Below are positions 47,582 through 56,456 of a DNA stretch of 64,000 bases, one piece after another. This DNA is from Pseudomonas lini. GTDB taxonomy: Bacteria > Pseudomonadota > Gammaproteobacteria > Pseudomonadales > Pseudomonadaceae. Under the pieces are notes generated by a model. That model was not told the origin of the DNA. It searched no databases and was given only the letters and a program-made list of their open reading frames with translations. The translations under genes and the position numbers were made by a program. The first letter of the stretch is position 1. Each line of letters opens with the position of its first letter. Location of the stretch: positions 1 to 64,000 of the forward strand of contig NZ_JAUSSR010000010.1 in the NCBI RefSeq assembly GCF_030812475.1, read 5' to 3'.

Positions 47582-47837
47582 ACAGGCTCTGTAGCCTGTC
47601 TGTTGTTCGCAATGGATGGGCCGCGCCTTGGGTCTATATGCGGATTTTTCGAACGTCAAAGGAACCACTCCTTATTACGGCTTCGTTGATTAGTCTGATT
47701 GACGTTGATCCAATAACTGGCGTTCAGGTAATAATGTGACACGCATGAAGTTTGGTAAGTGAAATGCAGGCTGGTAAATTGCCATTGTCAGCCGGACGGC
47801 TGGTCTAAAAATACCCCATATGGATTTGGAGATTTAT

Positions 47838-48620
47838 ATGAACATGTTAGTGCCGAGCATCGCAGAAAGCCGAGCTTTTTTTGATAATACGCAACTCTTG
47901 CCTTCAGTAAAAAAATTACCTGGCATCAGGTCTTTCTCTGGATCAAGTGAGTTGGCAGTGGCCAAGTCTGACCTGCTGTTGGGCGAGAGTGTGCCGGCCG
48001 CAATCGGCTTTACCGATAATATCGACGAAGATAAAAAGCAAGCGGCGGCGGATAGCATTCATTTTGCCGAGCGCTACGCTGATTCTTATTCGGATAAAGA
48101 TGAAAAGCCAATGGAGTGGCATGGGAAGTACGCTCAAGCACTGAAGCATTGTGGCTGGTCATTGACTAATCATAAATACCAGGATCAGGTGAGCAAGCAA
48201 ACAGCCATCACCATGGATGCCATTGTACTGGATATCATCAAGATAACGGCTGGCAGGAATGCTCCAGCGCTAACGAATTTGTTGAAGGCTAGCTTTGATA
48301 AAATTAAAGGCGATGAGGAGCTTCTTACACTTTTCGATAACAATAGTTCGAAAGCTAAGGACAAGGACTTTAGGCTAATACCCTGCTTGCAATCGCCTGG
48401 AGGTACGGCAATCGCCACGCTTGTTGCGTTTGATTGTCAGCTTTCGACGTCGCAAGGTGGTGCCTGGTTCTGGAAATGGAAATTAAGTAATGTGAGAATG
48501 AAGCGAGTGGCGTCTGTAATGGAGCTTAATATGGCCCAGCATGAGCGCAGGCGAGATCAGATTATCGAGCTGCTGGATCAAAACTCGGATGATTTTTTCA
48601 AAGGCGTTAAATTGAAATAA
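47838..48620 (+). CDS. Unknown protein, paralogue A of a tandem pair
   Basis: 260 residues. ATG 47838 is preferred over 47820 because TTGGAG lies seven bases upstream of it. The protein shares a block with the next gene, ADSIHFAERYADSYSDKDEK then MEWHGKYAQALKHCGWSLTNHKYQD. No signal peptide, membrane segment or enzymatic motif is seen. It uses many AT-ending codons unlike its neighbours, suggesting transfer. The pair may be co-transcribed, with 65 bp between them. The function is unknown. Confidence 0.75.
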   Translation: MNMLVPSIAESRAFFDNTQLLPSVKKLPGIRSFSGSSELAVAKSDLLLGESVPAAIGFTDNIDEDKKQAAADSIHFAERYADSYSDKDEKPMEWHGKYAQALKHCGWSLTNHKYQDQVSKQTAITMDAIVLDIIKITAGRNAPALTNLLKASFDKIKGDEELLTLFDNNSSKAKDKDFRLIPCLQSPGGTAIATLVAFDCQLSTSQGGAWFWKWKLSNVRMKRVASVMELNMAQHERRRDQIIELLDQNSDDFFKGVKLK

Positions 48621-48685
48621 CTCTGTTGCTAATCGGGATGAGCAGTTGGCCTCCCGATTCTGAGCTGATCGAGAAGGATAGTACT

Positions 48686-49390
48686 ATGGATAAGGATATC
48701 GTTTTATCAGTGGCAGGAAATTTTTCTTCTGTTTCTGTTGAGCTCGCTGAAGTATGGAGAAAAGACGTAATTGATTCAATGTTGTTTGCGCGATTGTATG
48801 CGGACTCAAATGTAGACAGGTTTGCCCAGCCGCAACAGTGGTATAAATATCACTCCGAAGCGATGAGCAAGTCGAAGTGGGAAGTTGGAAGTCACCGGTT
48901 TTCCAGTTTTGAGTCGGGCGAAAATACTTCCTTTGTCCTGAAACAGCTTATTCGGAACAGGTTAAGCCTGGACTTGGCCCAGGCGAAGCAATACGAACGG
49001 CTGATGAACTGTTTTCAACAAGCCTCTGCCTCAGAGTTAATCGCCTCATCTGCGGTAAAGCATGCGCTGGACTACCAAGGCGAGGACCAAATTTCTACGG
49101 TTTCAACCATTGCTCTGCAAGTCAGCTTGGTGGTGCGAGGGCCTGCTTTATACACTGGATTTGTCTGCTTCAAGACTGGTCAAGCGGTTTGCGATAATCT
49201 TTTCAACCAGGAATTCAAAAGTGAGCTGGTTTCAGGTGAGGTCATTGTTGGAGTCACCAAGCTTGTGCTGAATAAGTCAAGCTATGAAAGAGCCCGGATG
49301 CGAGAGAAAATTCTTGGCAGTCTTCCTGAAATGACTGCTCCGCTAGTAGTGAATCTCTTCGCTGATGACGAGCCTCACTGCAGTAGCTGA
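48686..49390 (+). CDS. Unknown protein, paralogue B of a tandem pair
   Basis: 234 residues from ATG 48686 (AAGGA at a good distance). A longer frame from 48626 has no ribosome-binding site. Residues 28-75 (IDSMLFARLYADSNVDRFAQ then QQWYKYHSEAMSKSKWEVGSHRF) align with paralogue A. After that the two diverge while keeping similar length. It has the same AT-rich codon use. No motif is recognised. A pair of this kind could form a hetero-oligomer, but this is a guess. Confidence 0.75.
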   Translation: MDKDIVLSVAGNFSSVSVELAEVWRKDVIDSMLFARLYADSNVDRFAQPQQWYKYHSEAMSKSKWEVGSHRFSSFESGENTSFVLKQLIRNRLSLDLAQAKQYERLMNCFQQASASELIASSAVKHALDYQGEDQISTVSTIALQVSLVVRGPALYTGFVCFKTGQAVCDNLFNQEFKSELVSGEVIVGVTKLVLNKSSYERARMREKILGSLPEMTAPLVVNLFADDEPHCSS

Positions 49391-49527
49391 ATTGGCACGT
49401 CGATGAGGTGCGAGACATGACTGCCCTTCTGAAAAGCCAATAGTGTTGGATTAGTCCAACGGTCTTTTCGTATTGTAAGGAATGCAGCCTTATGGCGTTA
49501 TTTATGCGCAACAAGGCTGCGTGGCCG

Positions 49528-50058
49528 TTACAGATCTTTCAAAATATCAGCCATGTCATCCGCATGCTCTTCTTCCTGGGCCAGGATGTCTTCGAAGATA
49601 CGGCGGGTAGTAGGGTCTTGTTCGCCAATGTACTGAATAATCTCGCGGTAGCTGTCGATGGCAATGCGCTCGGCGACCAGGTCTTCATAGACCATTTCCT
49701 TGAGCGAATTGCCGGCCACGTACTGGGCGTGGGAGTTTTTCGACAGCAGGTCGGGGTTGAATTCGGGTTCACCACCCAGTTGCACGATACGTTCGGCCAG
49801 GCGGTCGGCGTGTTCGGCTTCCTGGGTCGCGTGCTCGAGGAATTCGTCGGCGGCCACGTGGGCCTTGAGGCCGTTGGCCATGAAGTAATGGCGCTTGTAG
49901 CGCAACACACAGACCAGTTCGGTGGCCAGCGATTCGTTGAGCAGGCGCAGTACTTCTTCGCGGTCGGCGCTGTAGCTTTCGGTAACTGCGCCGTTTTCGA
50001 CGTTCTTGCGGGCACGCTCGCGCAGGGTAGTGACATCAGACAAATGCATATCGCTCAT
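49528..50058 (-). CDS. Ferritin-like / bacterioferritin-family protein
   Basis: 176 residues, a four-helix ferritin-like fold. Diiron-type ligands are visible in the spaced ELVCVLRYKRHYF, HATQEAEHADRLAERI, DLVAERIAIDSYREII and ILAQEEEHADDM segments, giving Glu and ExxH positions typical of bacterioferritin or Dps-like proteins. The closest relative I recall is the PA4880 type. It probably stores iron or detoxifies peroxide. It is isolated, transcribed leftward and convergent with the unknown pair. Confidence 0.85.
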   Translation of the reverse strand: MSDMHLSDVTTLRERARKNVENGAVTESYSADREEVLRLLNESLATELVCVLRYKRHYFMANGLKAHVAADEFLEHATQEAEHADRLAERIVQLGGEPEFNPDLLSKNSHAQYVAGNSLKEMVYEDLVAERIAIDSYREIIQYIGEQDPTTRRIFEDILAQEEEHADDMADILKDL

Positions 50059-50289
50059 CTCGATCTCCTGGAGGCTAATCCGTTTTGCGCCACGCCTCTT
50101 GGGACGTGATCGCTACTTAAGCTGTGAGTGATGGGCGCAGCGAAAAGTTTTATGCAAATGATCAATCGCAAAATCCGGTGAGGCAGATGTCATAGACTGG
50201 TCGTCGAATTGTCACCTTCGATGTCGACGCTTGGCGGAGGTATTGCATCGCGCCTTGCTTCGTCTCACCGATCACAAGGATGTTTGCCC

Positions 50290-51180
50290 ATGTCGCAAGG
50301 TTCTGCCACGCGCTATCCGTTGGTCCTGGTTCCGGGAATGCTCGGGTTTATCCGTCTGTTGCTCTATCCGTACTGGTACGGAATTGTTTCGGCGCTGCGC
50401 CGGGATGGGGCAACGGTGATTGCGGTGCAGGTCTCGCCGCTTAACTCGACCGAGGTGCGCGGTGAGCAGCTGCTGGCGCGGATCGAGGAAATTGTGCGCG
50501 AAACCGGCGCCGAGAAAGTCAACCTCATCGGCCATAGTCAGGGCTCACTCACCGCCCGATATGCCGCCGCCAAACGCCCCGATCGAGTCGCCTCGGTCAC
50601 GTCGGTGGCGGGGCCCAATCACGGTTCTGAGCTGGCGGATCACTTGCACAAGCATTACCCGGCAGACAGTGCCAAGGGTCGCCTGCTCGCTGTGTTGCTG
50701 CGGCTGATCGATGCTTTGATGAGCTTGCTGGAAACCGGCTATCGCGGGCCGAAGCTGCCAATGGATATCCCGGCCTCGCATCAATCGCTGACCACTGAAG
50801 GCGTGGCACTGTTCAATCAGCGTTATCCACAGGGGTTGCCGCTGACCTGGGGCGGGCAGGGCCCTGAAGAGGTCAATGGCGTGCGTTATTACTCCTGGTC
50901 CGGGACCTTGCAACCGGGGAAAACCGATCGGGGCGCCAACCTGTTTGACGGGACCAACCGAAGCTGCCGCTTGTTTGCCAGAACCTTTGTGCGCGAAGCC
51001 GGGCATTGCGACGGGATGGTCGGGCGATACAGTTCGCATCTCGGGACGGTGATTGGCGATGAGTACCCGCTGGATCACTTCGATATCGTCAATCAGTCGC
51101 TGGGATTGGTGGGCAAGGGCGCGCAACCGGTACGATTGTTTGTCGAGCATGCGGCGCGGTTGAAAGCGGCCGGAGTTTAG
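50290..51180 (+). CDS. Triacylglycerol lipase-like alpha/beta hydrolase (family I.1-like)
   Basis: 296 residues from ATG 50290 (AAGGA nine bases upstream). The oxyanion region YPLVLVPGMLGF, the nucleophile elbow GHSQG (Ser 83), and the Asp/His candidates in HCDGMVGRYSSHLG and YPLDHFDIVNQ follow the family I.1 lipase layout. Unlike the secreted I.1 lipases it has no signal peptide, so it is probably cytoplasmic or exported by another route. No lif foldase gene is adjacent. Confidence 0.85.
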   Translation: MSQGSATRYPLVLVPGMLGFIRLLLYPYWYGIVSALRRDGATVIAVQVSPLNSTEVRGEQLLARIEEIVRETGAEKVNLIGHSQGSLTARYAAAKRPDRVASVTSVAGPNHGSELADHLHKHYPADSAKGRLLAVLLRLIDALMSLLETGYRGPKLPMDIPASHQSLTTEGVALFNQRYPQGLPLTWGGQGPEEVNGVRYYSWSGTLQPGKTDRGANLFDGTNRSCRLFARTFVREAGHCDGMVGRYSSHLGTVIGDEYPLDHFDIVNQSLGLVGKGAQPVRLFVEHAARLKAAGV

Positions 51181-51219
51181 CAGTACGACCGAGTTATCTT
51201 TCTTCGTCGGATCGCCGCC

Positions 51220-51309
51220 CGGAGCCGGCTCGCTCCCGCAAAAATGGATGGCGAACACAAAATCGGTGGCGACCGAGACCCATGTGGGAGCGAGCCTGCT
51301 CGCGAATGA
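51220..51309. repeat. Degenerate REP pair
   Basis: GGAGCCGGCTCGCTCCCGCA is a decayed left copy, and GTGGGAGCGAGCCTGCTCGC is an intact right copy. It lies between the lipase and the convergent exporter gene. Confidence 0.7.
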
Positions 51310-51316
51310 CGTCAGA

Positions 51317-52204
51317 TCAGGCGGTACGAGCCCTACGACCCAATACGGTGGTCCAGCGTTCCGAAACGATCACTCCGGCCAGGGTCAGCACCCCACCCAC
51401 CAGGTGGTACATCGCCAATTGCTCTTGCAGTACCGCCGTTGCAATCAGTGCCGTCATCAATGGCAGCAGATTGAAAAACAGTGTGGTCCGGCTTGGCCCC
51501 AGGCGAACCACCGCCTGCATCCACGCCAGCGGCGCAATCATCGAGGCGAGCAGGCAGGCGTACAACACCAGCGGAATGTTCTGCAGGGTCGGGCCGATTT
51601 TCGGCGAGGCGATGAACAGTGGAAACAACACGACAACTGCCACCAGCACCTGCAAATACAACAACACCAGCGGCGGCAAGCGCAATTGCCACTTTTTCAG
51701 CAGGGTGCTGTAGATCGCATAGGCCAGGGTGGCGATCAGCATCATCGCATCGCCCAGATTGACGCCATGTTCCAGCAATGCCGCGAGGTTGCCCGAGGAG
51801 ATAACCACCACCACACCGGCAAACGATAGTACCGCCCCGGCCAATGCCCCGGCAGTCAGGCGCTGGCCCAGGCTGACGATGGCCATGACCAGCGACATCA
51901 GCGGCATCAGTGACAAGATGATCCCCATGTTGGTGGCCGAGGTCAGCGTCGCGGCGAAATACGCCAGGCTTTGATAGACCGCCATGCCTAACACGCCAAG
52001 GATGAAGATCTTGCCCAGGTTCGGGCGGATCGCCGGCCAATGGGTGATAACCGGTTTGAGCATAAATGGCGTGAACAGGATCCCGGCCAGCAGCCAGCGA
52101 TAGAAGCCGATCTCGGCGGGGAAGATCGATCCAGCCGACATTTTGGTGATCACGGTGTTACCGGCCCAAATGAAAATGGCCAGCAGTGGATAAGCGTATT
52201 GCAT
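51317..52204 (-). CDS. DMT-superfamily (EamA) transporter
   Basis: 295 residues with ten predicted membrane segments in two EamA repeats (AIFIWAGNTVITKMSAG at the start of the first, LAYAIYSTLLKKWQLRLPP at the start of the second). The start is taken as 52204 (MQYAYPLL), and 52216 is also possible. Members export amino acids, metabolites or drugs. It is divergent from an AraC-type regulator that probably controls it. Confidence 0.85.
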   Translation of the reverse strand: MQYAYPLLAIFIWAGNTVITKMSAGSIFPAEIGFYRWLLAGILFTPFMLKPVITHWPAIRPNLGKIFILGVLGMAVYQSLAYFAATLTSATNMGIILSLMPLMSLVMAIVSLGQRLTAGALAGAVLSFAGVVVVISSGNLAALLEHGVNLGDAMMLIATLAYAIYSTLLKKWQLRLPPLVLLYLQVLVAVVVLFPLFIASPKIGPTLQNIPLVLYACLLASMIAPLAWMQAVVRLGPSRTTLFFNLLPLMTALIATAVLQEQLAMYHLVGGVLTLAGVIVSERWTTVLGRRARTA

Positions 52205-52242
52205 GGGGAAAACCATAACGTTGATGAGGGGGGATTATCGCC

Positions 52243-52276
52243 TGTCTGGATGCAAGCCTATACTTCGATCCAGACA
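52243..52276. promoter_or_regulatory. 9-bp inverted repeat in the exporter-araC divergent promoter
   Basis: TGTCTGGAT and ATCCAGACA are perfect complements separated by 16 bp, which centre to centre is about two and a half helical turns. They lie 12 bp before the AraC ATG and 39 bp before the exporter start. Likely the operator of the AraC-type protein. Confidence 0.55.
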
Positions 52277-52287
52277 ACCTGCCCCTG

Positions 52288-53088
52288 ATGACGGACACCA
52301 TGAACAGCAAACACATCGACTTGCTGGATTTCAAAGAACTGCCGTCGCCGGTGTACTTTCGTTACGCCGACTTTGATGCGCACCGCTACGCCTCGGCTCA
52401 CCGCCATCCCTGGGGCACGCTGGAATATTCGGCCCACGGCGTGCTGCACATGGAAATCGGCGGCAGCCGTTTCATGTCACCGCCGCAATACGCAGTGTGG
52501 GTGCCGCCGCAGACCGAGCACAGTTTCTGCAGCAATCAGCCAGTGAATTATCGTGCGGTCTGCCTGGCTCCGATCTTGTGCCATAACCTGCCGCAACAGG
52601 CTTGTACGCTGGCGATAAACGATATTCTCAAAGCGATTCTCAAGGATTTTGCCACCCGGGATGTAAAAATTCCCGAGAATGAAGCTGACAAGCGACTGGC
52701 CCAAGTGCTGGTGGACCAGCTGCAACTGGCTCCGGTGCATGAGTGTTACTTGCCCTATGCCAGCAGCCCCGGATTGCTCGGGATACTGGAATCCTTGCAG
52801 GCGGAGCCGGGTGACAATCGACCGTTGGTGCATTGGGCGGGTCAAATTCACGTCAGCGAACGGACCCTGGCGCGGCAGTTCGTGCGCGAGTTGGGCATGA
52901 GTTTTGGCGAGTGGCGCCAGCGTTTGCGCTTTCTGACGGCGATTGAAGCGCTGGACAGCCATCGCAGCATCCAGGAAATCGCATTCGATATGGGCTATAG
53001 CACCGGGTCGGCGTTTATCGCAATGTTTCAGCGCCAGGCCGGATGCACGCCGGAGCAATATCGACGCAGCCATCTGGAGAGCCGGTGA
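52288..53088 (+). CDS. AraC-family transcriptional regulator
   Basis: 266 residues. An N-terminal cupin-like sensing domain (HRHPWGTLEYSAHGVLHMEIGG, YAVWVPPQTEHSF) precedes a C-terminal double HTH with SERTLARQFVRELGMSFGEWRQRLR and IQEIAFDMGYSTGSAFIAMFQRQAGCTPEQYRR. A second start at 52300 is possible. It is divergent from the DMT exporter, with a clear inverted repeat in the shared promoter. Confidence 0.9.
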   Translation: MTDTMNSKHIDLLDFKELPSPVYFRYADFDAHRYASAHRHPWGTLEYSAHGVLHMEIGGSRFMSPPQYAVWVPPQTEHSFCSNQPVNYRAVCLAPILCHNLPQQACTLAINDILKAILKDFATRDVKIPENEADKRLAQVLVDQLQLAPVHECYLPYASSPGLLGILESLQAEPGDNRPLVHWAGQIHVSERTLARQFVRELGMSFGEWRQRLRFLTAIEALDSHRSIQEIAFDMGYSTGSAFIAMFQRQAGCTPEQYRRSHLESR

Positions 53089-53160
53089 AGGTGTAACAGG
53101 TATTGTCTACACTGCAAAACGAGCCCGCGCCCCTCGTTGCGGCAACCAGGAGAAAACTCC

Positions 53161-53466
53161 ATGAAGATGTTGCATGTCCCTTTGTTGATGATCGGTGTAC
53201 TGATGTGCGCCCAAGGGTTCGCCGCCACTGACCAGCAGAACAAGATGACCACCTGCAACGCCGACGCCACCGCGAAAAGCCTCAAGGGCGATGAGCGCAA
53301 GGCCTTCATGAGCACTTGCCTAAAAGCTGCGCCGGCAGCGGATGCCGCCAAACCCATGACTCCCCAGCAAGAAAAGATGAAAACCTGCAACGCCGATGCC
53401 GCGACTAAAGCCCTCAAGGGTGATGAGCGCAAGGCGTTCATGAGTGACTGCCTGAAGAAAAAATAA
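53161..53466 (+). CDS. PsiF-repeat periplasmic protein
   Basis: 101 residues. The signal peptide (MKMLHVPLLMIGVLMCAQGFA) is followed by two PsiF repeats, CNADATAKSLKGDERKAFMS and CNADAATKALKGDERKAFMS, each with a trailing Cys. A short Ala/Pro linker joins them. PsiF is phosphate-starvation inducible in E. coli, but its function is unknown. The ATG at 53161 follows AGGAG. Confidence 0.88.
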   Translation: MKMLHVPLLMIGVLMCAQGFAATDQQNKMTTCNADATAKSLKGDERKAFMSTCLKAAPAADAAKPMTPQQEKMKTCNADAATKALKGDERKAFMSDCLKKK

Positions 53467-53510
53467 TGAATGGGGTCATGCCTGGGATAGGGAATTTATG
53501 GGGCTGTAAG

Positions 53511-53605
53511 GGCCCCTTCGCGAGCAAACCCGCTCCCACATTTGACCGAGTTCCTCCAGATGAAATGCGATCGAATGTGGGAGCGGGCTTGCTCGCGAAG
53601 GGGCC
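53511..53605. repeat. REP doublet
   Basis: GGCCCCTTCGCGAGCAAACC and GGGCTTGCTCGCGAAGGGGC are inverted with inner ACATTTGA / TCGAATGT-like sub-arms. Confidence 0.87.
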
Positions 53606-53727
53606 GGCACGGGCGCCGCATAAAGCCGCCTGGGCACCCGACAACTGTCGACCCACACAATCCCTAGTGCTGTCACCGGAACGCTGGCAGACTGCCAATC
53701 CTTTTACGCCGTTCGTTTTGAGGCTGT

Positions 53728-54741
53728 ATGCCAACGTTTTCTCAACGCCAAGTCTTGCTGGTAATCAGTTGGGTCATCATCTTCGGTGGGCTGCTGCTGG
53801 TTCTGCCGTTGCGGCTGCTGCCCAGCCTGCTGGCGGGGTTGCTGGTGTTCGAACTGGTCAACATGCTCACCCCGCAACTGCAACGGCTGATCGAAGGCCG
53901 GCGTGCACGTTGGCTGGCGGTGGCGTTGCTGGGCACATTAGTGGTGAGTGTGCTGGCGTTGATCTTCGCCGGGGCCATCAGCTTCCTGTTACACGAGGCG
54001 GAAAACCCTGGCGCTTCCCTCGACAAGTTCATGGGCGTGGTCGACCGGGCGCGCGGGCAACTGCCGCCGTTCATCGATGCCTATCTGCCCGCCAGTGCCG
54101 CCGAATTCCGCGTGGCGATCGGCGAGTGGATGAGCAAGCACCTGAGTGACTTGCAACTGGTGGGCAAGGACGCGGCGCACATGTTCGTGACGCTGCTGAT
54201 CGGCATGGTGCTGGGGGCGATCATCGCCTTGCAGCGGATACCGGATGTGACCAAGCGCAAGCCTCTGGCCGCCGCACTGTTCGATCGTTTGCACCTGCTG
54301 GTCCAGGCATTTCGCAACATCGTATTCGCCCAGATCAAGATCTCCCTGCTCAATACCTTCTTCACCGGGATTTTTCTGGCAGTGGTCCTGCCAATGTTCG
54401 GCATCAAGCTGCCGCTGACCAAGACCCTGATCGTGCTGACCTTCCTGCTCGGCTTGTTGCCGGTGATCGGCAACCTGATGTCGAATACCCTGATCACCAT
54501 TGTCGGTTTGTCGCTGTCGATCTGGGTAGCGGTAGCAGCGCTGGGTTACCTGATCGTTATCCACAAGCTCGAATACTTTCTCAATGCACGCATCGTCGGC
54601 GGGCAGATCAGTGCCAAGTCGTGGGAGTTGCTCCTGGCAATGCTGGTGTTCGAGGCCGCGTTCGGCCTGCCGGGGGTCGTGGCGGGGCCGATTTATTACG
54701 CGTATTTGAAGAGTGAGTTGAAGCAGGTGGGGATGGTTTGA
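53728..54741 (+). CDS. AI-2E family transporter (TqsA/PerM-like)
   Basis: 337 residues with about seven or eight membrane segments. Family blocks visible are LLGTLVVSVLALIFAGAISFL, LLPVIGNLMSNTLI and LEYFLNARIVGGQISAKSWELLLAMLVFEAAFGLPGVVAGPI. Named for export of the autoinducer AI-2 in E. coli, the family is broad, so the substrate is open. It lies alone between two REP doublets. Confidence 0.87.
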   Translation: MPTFSQRQVLLVISWVIIFGGLLLVLPLRLLPSLLAGLLVFELVNMLTPQLQRLIEGRRARWLAVALLGTLVVSVLALIFAGAISFLLHEAENPGASLDKFMGVVDRARGQLPPFIDAYLPASAAEFRVAIGEWMSKHLSDLQLVGKDAAHMFVTLLIGMVLGAIIALQRIPDVTKRKPLAAALFDRLHLLVQAFRNIVFAQIKISLLNTFFTGIFLAVVLPMFGIKLPLTKTLIVLTFLLGLLPVIGNLMSNTLITIVGLSLSIWVAVAALGYLIVIHKLEYFLNARIVGGQISAKSWELLLAMLVFEAAFGLPGVVAGPIYYAYLKSELKQVGMV

Positions 54742-54773
54742 TCAGGTAGAGATGTATTGCCTGATCTGACGCT

Positions 54774-54864
54774 ATCGCGGGCAAGCCGCGCTCCCACAGG
54801 ATTCGTGTCGTTCGCTGCATTGGGTACGACACAAATCCTGTGGGAGCGTGGGTTGCCCGCGATG
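54774..54864. repeat. REP doublet
   Basis: ATCGCGGGCAAGCCGCGCTC and GTGGGAGCGTGGGTTGCCCGC are inverted, with GTGTCG / CGACAC inner arms. Confidence 0.85.
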
Positions 54865-54883
54865 GGCGCGACGCGGTTCAGGA

Positions 54884-56158
54884 TTAGTCCATGTTGCCGT
54901 AACGCTTCATGGCCTCAATCGCCAAACCGCTGCCGATGCTGCCAAAAATGTTCCCTTCCACATGCCGCGCATTCGGCAACATCGCCGACACACTGTTGCG
55001 CAGCGCCGGAATCCCGCTAGAGCCACCGGTGAAGAAAACCGTATCTACCTGATCGACCCGCACATTCGCATCGTTGAGCAATTGCGTGACGCTGTTGCGC
55101 ACGCGCTCGAGCAGATTATCGATGGCCGATTCGAACAGCGCCCGGCTCAATTCCACGCTAAGTCCAGGCTCGATGCGGTCCAGCGGCACATGGCGGCTAT
55201 GGGCGTGGGTCAGCTGGATCTTGGTTTCTTCCACTTCCATGGCCAGCCAATGCCCGGCGCGCTGCTCGATCAGCTTGAACAGCCGGTCGATGCCGCCCGT
55301 GTCTTCGATGTCGTAACGCATGCTGCCCAGGGCCAGGGTCGACTTCTGCGAGTACACCGAGTTGATGGTGTGCCAGGTCGCCAGGTTCATGTGGTGGCTG
55401 GTGGGCATGTAGGCGCCGCTCTTCATGCGGCTGCCGTAGCCGAACAGCGGCATCAAGCCCTGCAGGCTCAGTTGCTTGTCGAAATCGGTCCCGCCGATGT
55501 GCACGCCGCCAGTGGCGAGGATGTCATCATGACGGTTGTCGTGGTTGCGGCGCTCGGGCGACAGGCGAACCAGCGAGAAGTCGGAGGTACCACCGCCGAT
55601 GTCGACAATCAGTACCAGCTCTTCCTTTTCGATGGTCGACTCATAGTCGAACGCCGCCGCAATCGGTTCGTACTGGAACGACACATCCTTGAAGCCGATG
55701 GCGCGGGCCACATCCACCAAGGTGTTTTCCGCTTCCTGGTCGGCCATTTCGTCGTCGTCGACGAAGAACACCGGACGACCCAGCACCACCTCGTCGAACT
55801 CCCGACCGGCGGCCGTTTCCGCGCGCTTCTTCAATTGGCCGATAAACAGCCCGAGCAGGTCCTTGAACGGCATCGCAGTGCCGAGGACGCTGGTATCGTG
55901 CTTGATCAGCTTGGACCCCAGCAGGCTCTTGAGCGAGCGCATCAAGCGGCCTTCATAGCCTTCGAGGTACTCGTGCAGCGCCAGCCGACCGTACACCGGG
56001 CGACGTTCTTCCATGTTGAAGAACACCACTGACGGCAAGGTGATCTTGTCGTCCTCCAGCGCGATCAGCGTTTCCACGCCGGGACGCAGCCAGCCGACGG
56101 TGGAGTTGGACGTGCCGAAGTCGATACCACAGGCACGGGCTGGAGATGCGTTTTTCAT
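54884..56158 (-). CDS. Hsp70-family ATPase (YegD-like)
   Basis: 424 residues from ATG 56158. The phosphate-1 motif is ACGIDFGTSNSTVGWL, phosphate 2 is LVLIVDIGGGTSDFSLVRL, and the adenosine motif is VFFTGGSSGIPALRNSV. There is no C-terminal substrate-binding domain, as in YegD-type actin-fold proteins. Its function is unknown. It faces away from cbpA-cbpM, so proximity of an Hsp70-like protein to a DnaJ-class gene may be functional. Confidence 0.9.
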   Translation of the reverse strand: MKNASPARACGIDFGTSNSTVGWLRPGVETLIALEDDKITLPSVVFFNMEERRPVYGRLALHEYLEGYEGRLMRSLKSLLGSKLIKHDTSVLGTAMPFKDLLGLFIGQLKKRAETAAGREFDEVVLGRPVFFVDDDEMADQEAENTLVDVARAIGFKDVSFQYEPIAAAFDYESTIEKEELVLIVDIGGGTSDFSLVRLSPERRNHDNRHDDILATGGVHIGGTDFDKQLSLQGLMPLFGYGSRMKSGAYMPTSHHMNLATWHTINSVYSQKSTLALGSMRYDIEDTGGIDRLFKLIEQRAGHWLAMEVEETKIQLTHAHSRHVPLDRIEPGLSVELSRALFESAIDNLLERVRNSVTQLLNDANVRVDQVDTVFFTGGSSGIPALRNSVSAMLPNARHVEGNIFGSIGSGLAIEAMKRYGNMD

Positions 56159-56456
56159 GTCTTTCAGGTTCCGGTTAAAAAACGGCCGCGCAGTGTATGC
56201 CACTGCGGCACAGATTCGAAGGCCGACTATCCGCTAAATCTCAGCTATTAGCGCCTTGAAAGACTATCCTTTGCCCCAAACTTGTCTGCATTAGGCCTGG
56301 CAGCCACAGGACGGTCGCACGAACCGCCCGCTGCTGCAGATAAACTTCTGATGCGCTGCCCGGTCACAACCTTGAGATCGGTCAAATCCTTTGCTGCAAA
56401 ACAAGTGCATGCTCTGGCAGGTGGCGCGATATCGATAACGGATGGTGATTCCCACG

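Noticed and set aside
47582..47837. Looked for mobile-element ends around the AT-rich gene pair
   Set aside because: No terminal inverted repeats, transposase fragments or target duplications were seen on either side.
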